Notes under the pieces: model-generated
Told to the model about the DNA's origin: nothing
Databases searched by the model: none
What the model saw: the letters and a program-made list of their open reading frames with translations, nothing else
Part shown: in pieces, positions 25,908-35,528 of the stretch
Numbering within the stretch: position 1 is the first letter of the stretch
Layout: every line of letters begins with the position of its first letter
From: an uncultured Bradyrhizobium sp.
Lineage (GTDB): Bacteria > Pseudomonadota > Alphaproteobacteria > Rhizobiales > Xanthobacteraceae
Assembly (NCBI RefSeq): GCF_936943645.1
Contig: NZ_CAKZJO010000057.1
Coordinates: 1 to 64,000 of the forward strand
DNA: 64,000 bases
Direction: 5' to 3'
Made by a program: the position numbers and the translations under genes

Positions 25908-28900
25908 CTGCTCCAGCGGGCCGCAATTCCTGCATGGCGCCATCCAGCGTGTCGGCGAGTGCGCGCACGGTCGTCGCGTTCACGGAACGGAGCCGGATGC
26001 CTGTATCGGCCTCGAGAGCAATCAGCAGCTGGAGCGTCCCGAGTGAGTCGAGGCCGTAGTCGAACAACGAGCGATCTGGATTCACGGTGCGGCGCAGGAT
26101 GACAGCGAGATGCTCGATGATCAGACGCCGCAGCAAGGCCGGCCGCTCGCCGGGGGGCGCGCGTCTCAACTCCGAGCGCGAGCTGCGTGCCGGTTGGCCC
26201 GCTCCCTCCGGAGCCTGCGACAACGCCCCCGCAAACGGGCTCCGCGCGGCGAGCGCCGTCAGCCACGGGGCGCCGTCAAGATGGGCATAGGCGGCATACC
26301 CTCGGTCATGCCGCAGCAGCCTCTCGAATGCGTAGGCACCGTCGCGGGGCTCGATCATTCGCGCATCGCCGCGGGCGGAGAGATGCGCGCCGGCACCAAT
26401 ATCCGCCCACGCCGCCCAGGCGATCGCCGACGACGGCAACCCCTGGGCACGCCGCCACTGCGTGAACGTATCGAGCCAGCTGTTGGCGGCCGCGTACGCG
26501 GACTGACCCGGCGAACCAAAGAGCGCCGCAACCGACGAGAAACAGCAGAACCAGTCGAGTTGTTGCTTCAGCGTTGCCTCATGCAGATGCCAGGCGCCTT
26601 CCGCCTTGGGTGCCCAGTTCCGATGCAGCCTTTCCTCCGTGACGGAGGGAAGCGTGCCGTCCTCGACGACGGCTGCACCGTGCAGGACACCGCGCAATGG
26701 CAGGCCCGTCGCCGTGGCAGCTTCGACCAGGCGTCGCGCGGTCGACGGCTCCGCGATATCCGCACTAATGACCCGAACGTCGGTGCCCCGTGCTTTCATC
26801 CCGACGAGCACACTCGTCGCGGCGTCGGTTGGCTTGGAGCGCGCATTGACGATGACGCGACCGGCCCCGGCGGCGGACATCGCGTCAGCGAGGAACAGGC
26901 CGAGCCCGCCAAGACCACCGGTGACGATGTAAGCACCATCGCGCCTGAACGGCGTGCCGCACTCCGGTGCTGCAGGTACCCGGTAGCGACCGGTTCTCGG
27001 AACGGTGAGCACGAGCTTGCCGGTGTGACCGGCACCGCTCAAAATGCGAATGGCGCGATCCGCTTCGGCAAGAGGATGGATCGCGATTCCCGGCAAGGGC
27101 AGCCACTCTCCCCCGGCAAGCCTCATGACCCGCGACAGCAGCGCCTGCACGCGGGCCGGAGCCGTCATACACATCTGTGCAAGATCGACGGCGAAGAACG
27201 AGAGGTTGCGCTTGAACGGAGACAGTCCCAGCCACGTGCCTCCATAGATGTCCTTCTTGCCAAGCTCGACGAACCGCCCGCCGGCCGCAAGGAGGTCCAG
27301 GCCCGCGCGCTGCGCCGCGCCCGTGAGCGAGTTGAGGACGACGTCCACGCCGTAGCCCGCCGTGTCCCGCCGGATCTGCCCGGCGAATGCCGCGGTTCGC
27401 GAATCGTACACGTGCCGGATGCCGTCGGCCCGCAGCAGCTCGCGCCGTGCCTCGGAGCCCGCTGTTGCAAATATCTCTGCACCAGCCGCGCGGGCGATGG
27501 CCACGGCCGCCTGCCCGACGCCGCCGGTCGCCGAATGAATGAGCACCTTGTCCCCAGGTCCCATCCGGGCCAGATCCTCGAGGCCATACATGGCCGTGAC
27601 AGTTGTCGTGAGAATGGCGGCCGCCTCAGCATCCGTGAGCGTGCGGGGAATCGCGACAAGCAGGCGTGCATCGCAAGTCAGATAGGTGCCCCAGGCGCCC
27701 CCGCAGCAGAGCCCGGCCACGCGGTCGCCGACGCGAAAGCCCGAAACGTCAGGCCCCACGGCCGTGACAATGCCAGCGAAGTCCAGGCCAAGTCCCTGCG
27801 TACGACCGTCCAACGAAGGATAGCGGCCATGAGCCACGAGCACGTCGGCGAAATTGACACTGGTCGCATGGACCGCCACCTCTACCTCGCCTGCGCCTGG
27901 CGCACGCCGCTCGAAGGCCGTCATCTCCAGGCTCTGCAGGTCACCGGGCACGCGAATTTCCAGGCGAGCACCATCGCGGGCCGCGTCGCAGTCCACGGTG
28001 CGGCGATCAGCGGGACCAAGCGGGCTTCGCTGCAATCGTGCGACATACGCGCTCCCTCCGCGCAGCGCCGTTTCGTCTTCGTCCGAGCCGCTCAGCAGCT
28101 GAGATCGAAGCAAAGAGACATCGACCTGCGGGCTCACGTCGATCTGGGTGGGACGAAGCGCGGGAAACTCGGCGCTGACGGCTCGCAGCCATCCACGCAC
28201 ACCGGCGTGCGCGAGTCGCACGGTATCGTCCGGCAGTACGCGTTGGGCCATACAGGTGACGACGAAAAGGCGGGGCCGCCGTTCGCATTGTCTCAATGCA
28301 TTGGTCAGGTGAACCAGGCTGCTGATATTTGCCCGAGCTGCGTCGGGACTCGCGGGCTCATCACCGCGCGGCAAGACCACCACCACAGCTCCAGGGCGAT
28401 GCCGATGCAGAGCCTCCTTAATCTGCTCGCGCCATGTGTCCCCCTTCCCCGCCCCAGCGCTGCTGAGAATGCGAGACTTGAACCCTTGCTCGCGCAGGCT
28501 TCCTTCCAGATCCAGCATCAAGCGATGCCCTGCATCATCGGCATCGAGCAGCAAGCAGGCGCCATCGTCGGGCCTGACCGTGGCAGGAGGGACGCTCCAC
28601 GGCTGCCAGCCGATGTCGAGCAGGCGCGTGTTGCAGGCGACAGCGTCAGCATGCTGTTCAGCCGCGCCGCTCCCCATCGCCAATCCATCGACGCTGAGCA
28701 GCACGCGACCGGAGGCGTCGAGCAGTTCAATGTCCGCCTCGACGTGCAGCGCGTCGACGGCGATCAGGCGAGTGATGCAGTGCGCGGCGTCCGCATCCGT
28801 GCAGTGGAGCCGAAGGCTTCGCACCGAGACCGGCAGCAGCAAACGCCCGTTTGTCTCTGAAACGACCCGGGCAAACGCCCCGACCGACTGGAAGCACGCG

Positions 28901-31900
28901 TCAAGCAGCACGGGATGCACCGTGTAGCCTCGGCCGCCCGTTCGGAGCGAACTCGGGAGCCGAAGATCCGCAAGGAGCGAGGTGCCGTCCGCGGACACGG
29001 CCAGGCCGGCAGCCAGTGCGCGAAATGACGGCCCGTACTGGATACCCTGCGAGTCGAACCACCGCCACACCTCTTCCGTGGCAATCGGCGTCGGGTGAGC
29101 GCCGCGCAGCGCAGCCAAATCGTACGTGGCAGGCGGCTTTGCAGAGATCGCTTCAGAAAGCCGGGCACTTGCGTGAACACGCGCTTCGCCCTTCGGCTGG
29201 CTCTCGAGCCTGAAATTCAACTTGCCCGGTCGGTCCAGCACTGCCGTGCAGACGATCGGCATCGATGGCTCCGACCGCAACGCATGGTCGAACGTGATCG
29301 TCTCGACTTCCACGCGTGATGCACCAAGGGCGGTGCGCGCCGCAGCGAGCGCCATTTCGCAGAAGCCAGCGCCAGGGAAGAGCGGCGTTCCGTTGACCCG
29401 GTGGTCTGCAAGCCAGGGGTGGGCATCGAGGCCAACCTCGCATGCCCAGATGTGGCGTTCCGGCTCTTCGTGCAGGATGCGGTGGACGTTCAACAGCGGA
29501 TGCGTTGACGGCAAGCGATGCGGACCTGCGGCCGGCGTCACCGGCGCAAGGAACAGCGGAGTGTGCGTCCAAGCCGGCAAAGGGAGGTCAAGCAGCTGGC
29601 CATCCGGATACAGGACATTGAAATCGATCGAGGCCCCTGCGACATGGATGGCGCCAACCAGGTTCAGAAGCCCGTTGGGCATGGGCTCGCCGCGCGTCAT
29701 CGACGGAAGCGCACGGACTGCGAAGTCCGTTGCGGCAGCATTCTCCAAGACGGCGCGGGTCACGATCGGGTGCGGCGAAAGCTCGACAAAGACGCGATGG
29801 CCATCTTCAAGCGCCGCCTGCACGGCGGGACGGAAGCGAACCGACTGCCGAAGGTTGTCGATCCAGTAGGCGCGATCGCAAGCGGGGAGTTCGCGCGGAT
29901 CAAGCAGCACGGTGGAGTACATCGGCGTGCGCAGATTGTGCGCGGTCACGTCCGCGAGGCGCTCCGACAGCAGCGCCAGGATCGGCTCGACTTGCGACGT
30001 GTGTGAGGCGACATCGACCGCGACCTCGCGGGCGAAAAGGCCTTCGGCCTGCCACGCGGAGACGAGGCCTTGCACGGCCTCGACGGAGCCCCCGACGACC
30101 GTCGATGCCGGCGCAGCCAGCACGGCGATCTCGACGTCGTCAATACGTCGACGCGCCAGATCTTCGCGGACCGCCGCCGGCGCCATTCCGACGGCTGCCA
30201 TCGCGCCGGATCCAGCCAGCGTCTGGCACAGCATGGCGCGATGACAGATCACCCGCACGCCATCGTCCAGCGAGAGTGCGCCGGCCACGACGGCCGCCGA
30301 CACTTCGCCCATCGAATGGCCGATCACAGCCGACGGCACCACACCCAGGGCTTTCAACGATGCCGCCAACGCGACCTGAAATGTGAAAATGGCGGGCTGG
30401 ATACGCTCGATGCCTTCGAGTTGCGCGGGCTCGCGCAGGGTATCGGTCACCGAGAAGCCGCTGATTGCCTGAATCAGAGGCTCGATGGCGGCGACCATTC
30501 CGGCGAAGACCGGGTCGATATCGAGCAGTTCCGCCCCCATCGACTCCCACTGCGATCCCTGTCCGGAGAATACGAAGACGGGACCGCGGCTATCGTGGTC
30601 GACCCAGTCTGCATCGATCGACTGATCGGCTGCGAGCCCGCGCAATTGCGCTGTCAGATCGCCGAGCGTTCTCGCAATGAGCGCGTGCCGGACCGGCCGG
30701 TGCCCACGCCTGCAGGCAAGGGTCCGTGCGACGTCACCGGGGCGATGACTGGTGGCGCTCGCGCCCAGCCAAGCCGCGAGGTGCGCGGCCGTTGCGCGCA
30801 GCGCCTCTGGCGAGGTGGAAGAAATTGGAAACAGCCAGGGCTGCTCCTGAGTTCGGGCGGCCTCTGGTCGACAAGATGAGGCAGGCGCCTGAGGAGCCTG
30901 TTCGAGCACGACGTGCGCGTTCGTGCCGGACATGCCGTAAGACGATACGGCTGCGCGGCGGAGCCCGTCCGCGCCAGTCGAGGGCCAGGGCACGGTGTCG
31001 GTGGGAACGAAAAGCTGCGTCGCGATTGGCTGGAGATGCGCGGGCAGCCGATGGAAGTGAAGTGATCGCGGTACGGCGCCGTGCGCCAGTGCGAGCGTCA
31101 CCTTGATCAGACCAAGAACGCCCGCCGCCGATTCCGCGTGGCCAAGGTTGCTTTTGAGCGAGCCGAGGGCGCAGGGCGACTGTCGTCCATACTGCGTCGA
31201 GAGGCTGTGGAACTCCTCCGTGTCGCCCACCGGCGTACCTGTGCCGTGCGCCTCGACCATGCCGACGGATGATGGATCAACCCGTGCTTCGGCAAGCGCT
31301 CGATCGATGACCGCAATCTGGGCCGCGCGGGAAGGTGCGAGAATGTTGTGCGTGCGTCCGTCCTGGTTGACGGCGCTACCGCGAATGACGGCGAGCACCC
31401 GGTCGCTGTCGCGCAAGGCATCGTTCAGCAGTTTGAGCATCACCACGCCGCAGCCTTCGGCACGCACGAAGCCATCGGCGCGCTCGTCGAATGCATGACA
31501 TCGCCCTGTCGGCGACAGCATACCGAGGCCGGACGCCGAGGCGAACGTCGCAGGCGAGAACATCAACATGACCCCGCCGGCAAACGCGACGCGGCACTCG
31601 CCCGCGAGCAGACTTCGCCGAGCCGCATGCACGGCGACGAGGCTTGACGAGCACGCCGTGTCCATGGTGATCGCAGGTCCCGTAAGCCCCATCGCATGGG
31701 CGACCCGCCCTGACGCCATGCTGAAAGGCGTCCCCGTGAAAGCATAAGCCTGGCCCAGCGCACCTGCGTCACGCGTGACCTGCATGTAGTCCTGGTGCGA
31801 AAGGCCGAAGAATACGCCGGCCTCCGTCCCAGACAGGCAGCGAGGATCGCGGCCGGAATGTTCGGCGGCCTCCCAGGTGACCTCGAGCAACAGCCGGTGC

Positions 31901-32169
31901 TGGGGGTCCATGGCAAGGGCCTCGGGTTCGCCAACGCCGAAAAAGCGATGATCAAAGCCCGATGGGTCGTCCAGGAACGCGCCCCAGCGCGAAACCGAGC
32001 GGCCCGCCACACCTGCGAGGGGCTCGTAGTCATCGTCGGCATTCCAGCGCTGCTGCGGAATCTCGGTAACGAGGTCGGTCCCTGCCAGCAGCGCGGCCCA
32101 AAAGGCGTCCGGCGAATCGATCTGGCCCGGGAGCCTGCAGCCAATGCCGACAACAGCAATCGCAGTCAC
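25894..32169 (-). CDS. Mas/Pks5-type iterative polyketide synthase (KS-AT-DH-ER-KR-ACP)
   Basis: A single module of 2,091 residues that resembles mycobacterial Mas, Pks2 and Pks5 in order and length. KS: Cys173 in DTACSSS, His308 in EAHGTGTP, His344 in KSNLGHAES. AT: Ser619 in GHSMGEV, with VASH at 720-723, the form found in Mas-type, methylmalonyl-using domains. DH: His923 in HRVNGTPLFP and Asp1090 in LLDACFQ. ER: about 1,400-1,720 with HSATGGVGQAA. KR: about 1,745-1,925 with TGGLGGLG and Tyr near 1,892. ACP: Ser2042 in YGLDSLG. There is no thioesterase and no acyl-AMP ligase, so loading and release need partners. GTG 32169 (AAGG nine bases upstream) fits family starts better than TTG 32208. 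Confidence 0.93.
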   Translation of the reverse strand: MTAIAVVGIGCRLPGQIDSPDAFWAALLAGTDLVTEIPQQRWNADDDYEPLAGVAGRSVSRWGAFLDDPSGFDHRFFGVGEPEALAMDPQHRLLLEVTWEAAEHSGRDPRCLSGTEAGVFFGLSHQDYMQVTRDAGALGQAYAFTGTPFSMASGRVAHAMGLTGPAITMDTACSSSLVAVHAARRSLLAGECRVAFAGGVMLMFSPATFASASGLGMLSPTGRCHAFDERADGFVRAEGCGVVMLKLLNDALRDSDRVLAVIRGSAVNQDGRTHNILAPSRAAQIAVIDRALAEARVDPSSVGMVEAHGTGTPVGDTEEFHSLSTQYGRQSPCALGSLKSNLGHAESAAGVLGLIKVTLALAHGAVPRSLHFHRLPAHLQPIATQLFVPTDTVPWPSTGADGLRRAAVSSYGMSGTNAHVVLEQAPQAPASSCRPEAARTQEQPWLFPISSTSPEALRATAAHLAAWLGASATSHRPGDVARTLACRRGHRPVRHALIARTLGDLTAQLRGLAADQSIDADWVDHDSRGPVFVFSGQGSQWESMGAELLDIDPVFAGMVAAIEPLIQAISGFSVTDTLREPAQLEGIERIQPAIFTFQVALAASLKALGVVPSAVIGHSMGEVSAAVVAGALSLDDGVRVICHRAMLCQTLAGSGAMAAVGMAPAAVREDLARRRIDDVEIAVLAAPASTVVGGSVEAVQGLVSAWQAEGLFAREVAVDVASHTSQVEPILALLSERLADVTAHNLRTPMYSTVLLDPRELPACDRAYWIDNLRQSVRFRPAVQAALEDGHRVFVELSPHPIVTRAVLENAAATDFAVRALPSMTRGEPMPNGLLNLVGAIHVAGASIDFNVLYPDGQLLDLPLPAWTHTPLFLAPVTPAAGPHRLPSTHPLLNVHRILHEEPERHIWACEVGLDAHPWLADHRVNGTPLFPGAGFCEMALAAARTALGASRVEVETITFDHALRSEPSMPIVCTAVLDRPGKLNFRLESQPKGEARVHASARLSEAISAKPPATYDLAALRGAHPTPIATEEVWRWFDSQGIQYGPSFRALAAGLAVSADGTSLLADLRLPSSLRTGGRGYTVHPVLLDACFQSVGAFARVVSETNGRLLLPVSVRSLRLHCTDADAAHCITRLIAVDALHVEADIELLDASGRVLLSVDGLAMGSGAAEQHADAVACNTRLLDIGWQPWSVPPATVRPDDGACLLLDADDAGHRLMLDLEGSLREQGFKSRILSSAGAGKGDTWREQIKEALHRHRPGAVVVVLPRGDEPASPDAARANISSLVHLTNALRQCERRPRLFVVTCMAQRVLPDDTVRLAHAGVRGWLRAVSAEFPALRPTQIDVSPQVDVSLLRSQLLSGSDEDETALRGGSAYVARLQRSPLGPADRRTVDCDAARDGARLEIRVPGDLQSLEMTAFERRAPGAGEVEVAVHATSVNFADVLVAHGRYPSLDGRTQGLGLDFAGIVTAVGPDVSGFRVGDRVAGLCCGGAWGTYLTCDARLLVAIPRTLTDAEAAAILTTTVTAMYGLEDLARMGPGDKVLIHSATGGVGQAAVAIARAAGAEIFATAGSEARRELLRADGIRHVYDSRTAAFAGQIRRDTAGYGVDVVLNSLTGAAQRAGLDLLAAGGRFVELGKKDIYGGTWLGLSPFKRNLSFFAVDLAQMCMTAPARVQALLSRVMRLAGGEWLPLPGIAIHPLAEADRAIRILSGAGHTGKLVLTVPRTGRYRVPAAPECGTPFRRDGAYIVTGGLGGLGLFLADAMSAAGAGRVIVNARSKPTDAATSVLVGMKARGTDVRVISADIAEPSTARRLVEAATATGLPLRGVLHGAAVVEDGTLPSVTEERLHRNWAPKAEGAWHLHEATLKQQLDWFCCFSSVAALFGSPGQSAYAAANSWLDTFTQWRRAQGLPSSAIAWAAWADIGAGAHLSARGDARMIEPRDGAYAFERLLRHDRGYAAYAHLDGAPWLTALAARSPFAGALSQAPEGAGQPARSSRSELRRAPPGERPALLRRLIIEHLAVILRRTVNPDRSLFDYGLDSLGTLQLLIALEADTGIRLRSVNATTVRALADTLDGAMQELRPAGADGRD

Positions 32170-32536
32170 AATCAAGGCCTTATTCTGGGAGAAGACTTTT
32201 CGGTCCAACTCAATGCATGCGGGACAGGTTATTGATCGGTCGAACGATCGTCCAGCCCGTACACCGCTGGAGGCCTCGATCCGAGATCGTCCGCACCCGC
32301 TGTGGATTGTCGGGAGGGCGTCTGCGGCAAGGCGGAGCCGGGCGACGTTGGATCATTACCGCCCCCCGGCGACAGGAAAGGGTCTCGAGAGCTTGGCGGC
32401 ATTCGGGAGCGAAGTGGTGAAAGCTCGAATGGCCGTAGGACGCACAAGCGACGCTTGATGCTTCCGCCTTGAGCCGGAATGCTCCGCTATCGCAGTTGAA
32501 TGCCCCGACTGATTTCGCCGAAATGGCGGACGACCA
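32170..32536. other. 367-base non-coding region upstream of the polyketide synthase
   Basis: No credible gene was seen here; small frames on both strands lack ribosome sites or recognisable products. It must hold the promoter of the minus-strand synthase operon and the end of the Nudix transcript, but no clear -35/-10 pair or hairpin terminator stood out. A weak partial symmetry (GATCGGTCGAACGATC) lies at 32235-32250. Confidence 0.5.
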
Positions 32537-32914
32537 TTATCTCGGAAACAGCTTGTCTCGAATGTATTGCGAGGTTGGCGTCAGCTTGAGCCCGCGCGGT
32601 TTTCGCCAAGCCGCCCTGTCGATCTCCCTCTTGTCGCCGATCTTCAATGGACCTGAAGCTTTCTTGCTCAGGAAGATTGCATCGCTCATCCTTCGGCCGG
32701 ACCTTCGGTTCTTGCCGTTGACTTCCTTCCACAGCCTCAACTCGCCAAGCCTGAGCTTGGGCAGCTCCTCCATGATCTCGCGACGGAGACACTTTCTCTC
32801 GCTCTCGCCGGCCCGCCTGCGGCCGCCCGGAAACATCCAGCGCTTGTCGCGCCGCCGCCGGACCAGGAGCACCCTGCCCTTCCTTGCGACGACAAGCTTT
32901 GATGACTTCGCCAT
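32537..32914 (-). CDS. Nudix hydrolase
   Basis: A 125-residue hydrolase of nucleoside-diphosphate-linked compounds. The Nudix box GX5EX7REUXEEXGU is matched by GRRRAGESERKCLRREIMEE, with Pro at the final Gly position. The protein is unusually basic (VRRRRDKRW, RRSGRRM). It starts three bases after the stop of the EEP-phosphodiesterase gene and is the last gene of the Ugp-like operon. Substrate is unknown. Confidence 0.87.
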   Translation of the reverse strand: MAKSSKLVVARKGRVLLVRRRRDKRWMFPGGRRRAGESERKCLRREIMEELPKLRLGELRLWKEVNGKNRRSGRRMSDAIFLSKKASGPLKIGDKREIDRAAWRKPRGLKLTPTSQYIRDKLFPR

Positions 32915-32917
32915 TCC

Positions 32918-33757
32918 CTAGTCCGCCAATTCGATCGCCAGAGGTTGGTGGTCAGAAGCATCGGTTGCTTCGTTGACCTCGATACTGCGCACGCGACCGA
33001 CCAGATCCTCCGTCACGAAAATGAAGTCGCGACAATCCGGCCCGTCAGTCCATTGCGCATGGTCGTAGATGCCGCAGGTCGGCGCCCGCGCGCGGCCGGG
33101 ACGATTGGCGGTCCATGCATCCCGATAATTCAGGCCGGGCCGGCCTGCGCGGTCGATCAGGGCGTGCTGGGGATCGGCGACGTCGAAATTGAAATCTCCG
33201 CACATCAGGCTCGGCGCGGCGACGGTCTGGCTCCCATACGGCTCATCGTGCCGGGAGCTGGCCTGCCTGGGGCTCCCCGACGCGTCCTGTTGCAGATCCA
33301 GCAGCCGCGCGATCTGCGCCTCGCGCTGATCGGCCGAGTGAAACTCGAGATGCGTGTTGACGATGCGGACCGCGCCGAACGAGGCCTGAACCGTCACCTC
33401 CAGAGCGTGGCGGCGCATGCTGCGCACCGCACCTGCGCCCGGAAACGGCAAGAGATGATTGGCGATCTGCAACACCGGCAAACGCGACAGCGTCATGTTG
33501 CCGAAACAGTGGAGGCTGCCCGCGCGATCCATCGTCTCGATCGCCGGCCGGAAGATCGCGGAATAGCCGGGCAGCAAGGCTGCGAGCTCGGCGCTCTGAT
33601 CCGCGCCATCGCCAAATCTCGGAAAATTGGCGCTCACCTCCTGGAAACAGAACACGTCCGCATCGAGCGTTTGCCTCGCGACGGTAACGATCCTGGAGAG
33701 ATCGGTGACGCCGTCGCACCCCTTGCCGCACTGAATATTCCAGGTGAGAAGCCGCAT
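32918..33757 (-). CDS. Endonuclease/exonuclease/phosphatase (EEP) family phosphodiesterase
   Basis: A 279-residue metal-dependent phosphodiesterase. All EEP landmarks are present: LTWNIQ at the N-terminus, CFQEV, NTHLEFH, CGDFNFD, and SDHQPLAIEL at the C-terminus. No signal peptide, so it is cytoplasmic. Its ATG overlaps the stop of the preceding permease gene (TAATG), placing it firmly in the transport operon. In E. coli the matching place in the ugp operon is taken by UgpQ, a glycerophosphodiesterase of a different fold; this protein may play the same part. Confidence 0.88.
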   Translation of the reverse strand: MRLLTWNIQCGKGCDGVTDLSRIVTVARQTLDADVFCFQEVSANFPRFGDGADQSAELAALLPGYSAIFRPAIETMDRAGSLHCFGNMTLSRLPVLQIANHLLPFPGAGAVRSMRRHALEVTVQASFGAVRIVNTHLEFHSADQREAQIARLLDLQQDASGSPRQASSRHDEPYGSQTVAAPSLMCGDFNFDVADPQHALIDRAGRPGLNYRDAWTANRPGRARAPTCGIYDHAQWTDGPDCRDFIFVTEDLVGRVRSIEVNEATDASDHQPLAIELAD

Positions 33758-34566
33758 TACCGGATGCCCGCGCGCATGAATGACTGAACGAACTGGCGCT
33801 GGAACAGCAGGAACGCGATCAGCAGCGGCGCCATCGTCATCACCGTCGCCGCCGTGATCACAGACCAGTCGACGCCGGTCTCAGGCGCGCCGAACACGGC
33901 AAGCCCCACCGTGAGCGGCCGCGCTTCAACCGAATTCGTGACGATCAACGGCCACAGGAAATTGTTCCAGTGATAGCTGACGGAGACGAGCCCGAAAGCG
34001 ACATAGGTAGGTCGGGCCAACGGCACATAGACCCGCCAGAGGATGACGAGCGGGCCTGCTCCCTCGACCCGGGCGGCCTCGACCAGTTCCTGAGGCACGC
34101 TCTTGAAAGTCTGCCGCAGCAGGAAGATGCCAAAGGCGCTCGCCAGATAAGGCAGCGCGATCGCCGGAATCGTATCCAGCAAGCCCAGCTTGGCGATCGC
34201 GCGGTAGTTCTCGACGATGAGGACGTCGGGCATGATCATGAGCTGGAGCAGCACGAGGGCGAACGCAATGCCGCTGCCCTTGAACCTGAAGCGCGCAAAG
34301 GCATAGGCAGCCAGCGTCGACAGGATGAGCTGGCCGACCAGGACGAATGTCACCAGCACGACCGTGTTGAGGTAATACCGGGCAAACGGCGCCTGCTTCC
34401 AGGCCCGCGCGAAATTCTCCAGCGTCCAGGGCGCGGACAGGCTGAACGAGGTGGCGTAGGCCGCCGGATGCAGCGCGCTCCAGAACGCATAAGCGAGCGG
34501 AGCGAGCCAGATCAGAGCCAGCAACCATACCGCGACCGCCTCGACGGGGTGTGTCCGGCCTCTCAT
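33757..34566 (-). CDS. ABC permease, UgpE-like
   Basis: A 269-residue inner-membrane permease with six hydrophobic segments and the EAA coupling loop (VPQELVEAARVEGAGPLVILWR, near residues 160-180). It is the MalG/UgpE-type partner of the next gene upstream. ATGA overlap with that gene's stop shows coupling. Substrate follows from the binding protein: a glycerol-3-phosphate-type or sugar compound. Confidence 0.92.
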   Translation of the reverse strand: MRGRTHPVEAVAVWLLALIWLAPLAYAFWSALHPAAYATSFSLSAPWTLENFARAWKQAPFARYYLNTVVLVTFVLVGQLILSTLAAYAFARFRFKGSGIAFALVLLQLMIMPDVLIVENYRAIAKLGLLDTIPAIALPYLASAFGIFLLRQTFKSVPQELVEAARVEGAGPLVILWRVYVPLARPTYVAFGLVSVSYHWNNFLWPLIVTNSVEARPLTVGLAVFGAPETGVDWSVITAATVMTMAPLLIAFLLFQRQFVQSFMRAGIR

Positions 34567-35483
34567 TGGTAGTGGATCCTGCGATCGAGGTAGCCGAATT
34601 TGAGCAAGGCAATCGCGCTCAGGAGCATGAGAAGCACGACCGTCAGCGTTGCCGCATAAGAAGAATCCTGGAACGTGAAGGCGACCTCGTAGATGTAGTA
34701 GAGCAGCAGCGTGCTGGCGTTGTTCGGACCGCCCTTGGTCATGATGACCAGATGGTCCACCAGCTTAAACGAGTTGATGACCGCATTGATGGCCACGAAC
34801 AGCGTGGTCGGCATCAGCAGTGGGAATGTGATGCGGCGGAACGTGTACCACCGGCTCGCCCCCTCGATGGAGGCGGCTTCATCGAGGTCCGGCGAGAGCT
34901 GTTGCAGCGCCGCCAGATAGAAGATCATGAAGAAACCGGCTTCCTTCCAGATCACCATGACGATCAGGCAGCCCATCACCGTCGAGGGATCGCCGAGCCA
35001 GTTCCAGCCGCCGAGGCCGAACAGCCCGCGCAGCTGATCGAGCGCGCCGTAATCCGGCGTGTAGAAGAACAGCCAGATGTTGGCGACGGCGATCATCGGC
35101 AACACGGTCGGCGTGAAATACGCCAGTCGCAGAAAGCCGCGGCCGCGCATGTTGCGATTGACCCAGACTGCCATGATCAGCGCAAGCGCGATCGAGGTCG
35201 GGATGGTGCCGAGCGCGAACCAGAAATTGTTGACCAGCGCCTTCCAGAAGATCGGATCGGCCGCCATGGCCCGGTAGCTGTCCGTCCCGACGAAGACCTC
35301 GCTGCCGTTCCGCTTGGTGATGAACAGCGAATGACGGATCGTCGCCAGGATCGGCCAGTGCGTGAAGGCAACCAGCAGCACCGCCGCCGGCAACAGCAGC
35401 AGCCACGCATTCACGGCATTCCACCACGCCTGCGACCTTGCGCGGCGTTCGGGGATCGGCGATGAGGCGGCGAGATCGGTCAT
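34563..35483 (-). CDS. ABC permease, UgpA-like
   Basis: A 306-residue permease of the MalF/UgpA type. Six transmembrane segments follow a short cytoplasmic lead; the coupling loop is LDEAASIEGASRWYTFRRI. ATG 35483 (MTDLAASS) is chosen over a frame start at 35516 because the shorter form gives the normal family N-terminus. It is 45 bases downstream of the binding-protein gene. Confidence 0.92.
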   Translation of the reverse strand: MTDLAASSPIPERRARSQAWWNAVNAWLLLLPAAVLLVAFTHWPILATIRHSLFITKRNGSEVFVGTDSYRAMAADPIFWKALVNNFWFALGTIPTSIALALIMAVWVNRNMRGRGFLRLAYFTPTVLPMIAVANIWLFFYTPDYGALDQLRGLFGLGGWNWLGDPSTVMGCLIVMVIWKEAGFFMIFYLAALQQLSPDLDEAASIEGASRWYTFRRITFPLLMPTTLFVAINAVINSFKLVDHLVIMTKGGPNNASTLLLYYIYEVAFTFQDSSYAATLTVVLLMLLSAIALLKFGYLDRRIHYQ

Positions 35484-35528
35484 CTTGGAGCCGGCGGGAT
35501 GGCGGCGAACCGCCACCCCGCCATGTCC

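Noticed and set aside
26110..28860. A 916-codon open frame on the plus strand inside the synthase region
   Set aside because: It lies wholly opposite the polyketide synthase, whose domain motifs are intact; high GC content makes long antisense frames common and its protein is a low-complexity Arg/Gln/Asp-rich string.
24477..32169. Calling the locus a mycobacterial sulfolipid cluster
   Set aside because: No sulfotransferase, FadD ligase or MmpL gene is present, so only the Mas/PapA resemblance is claimed.
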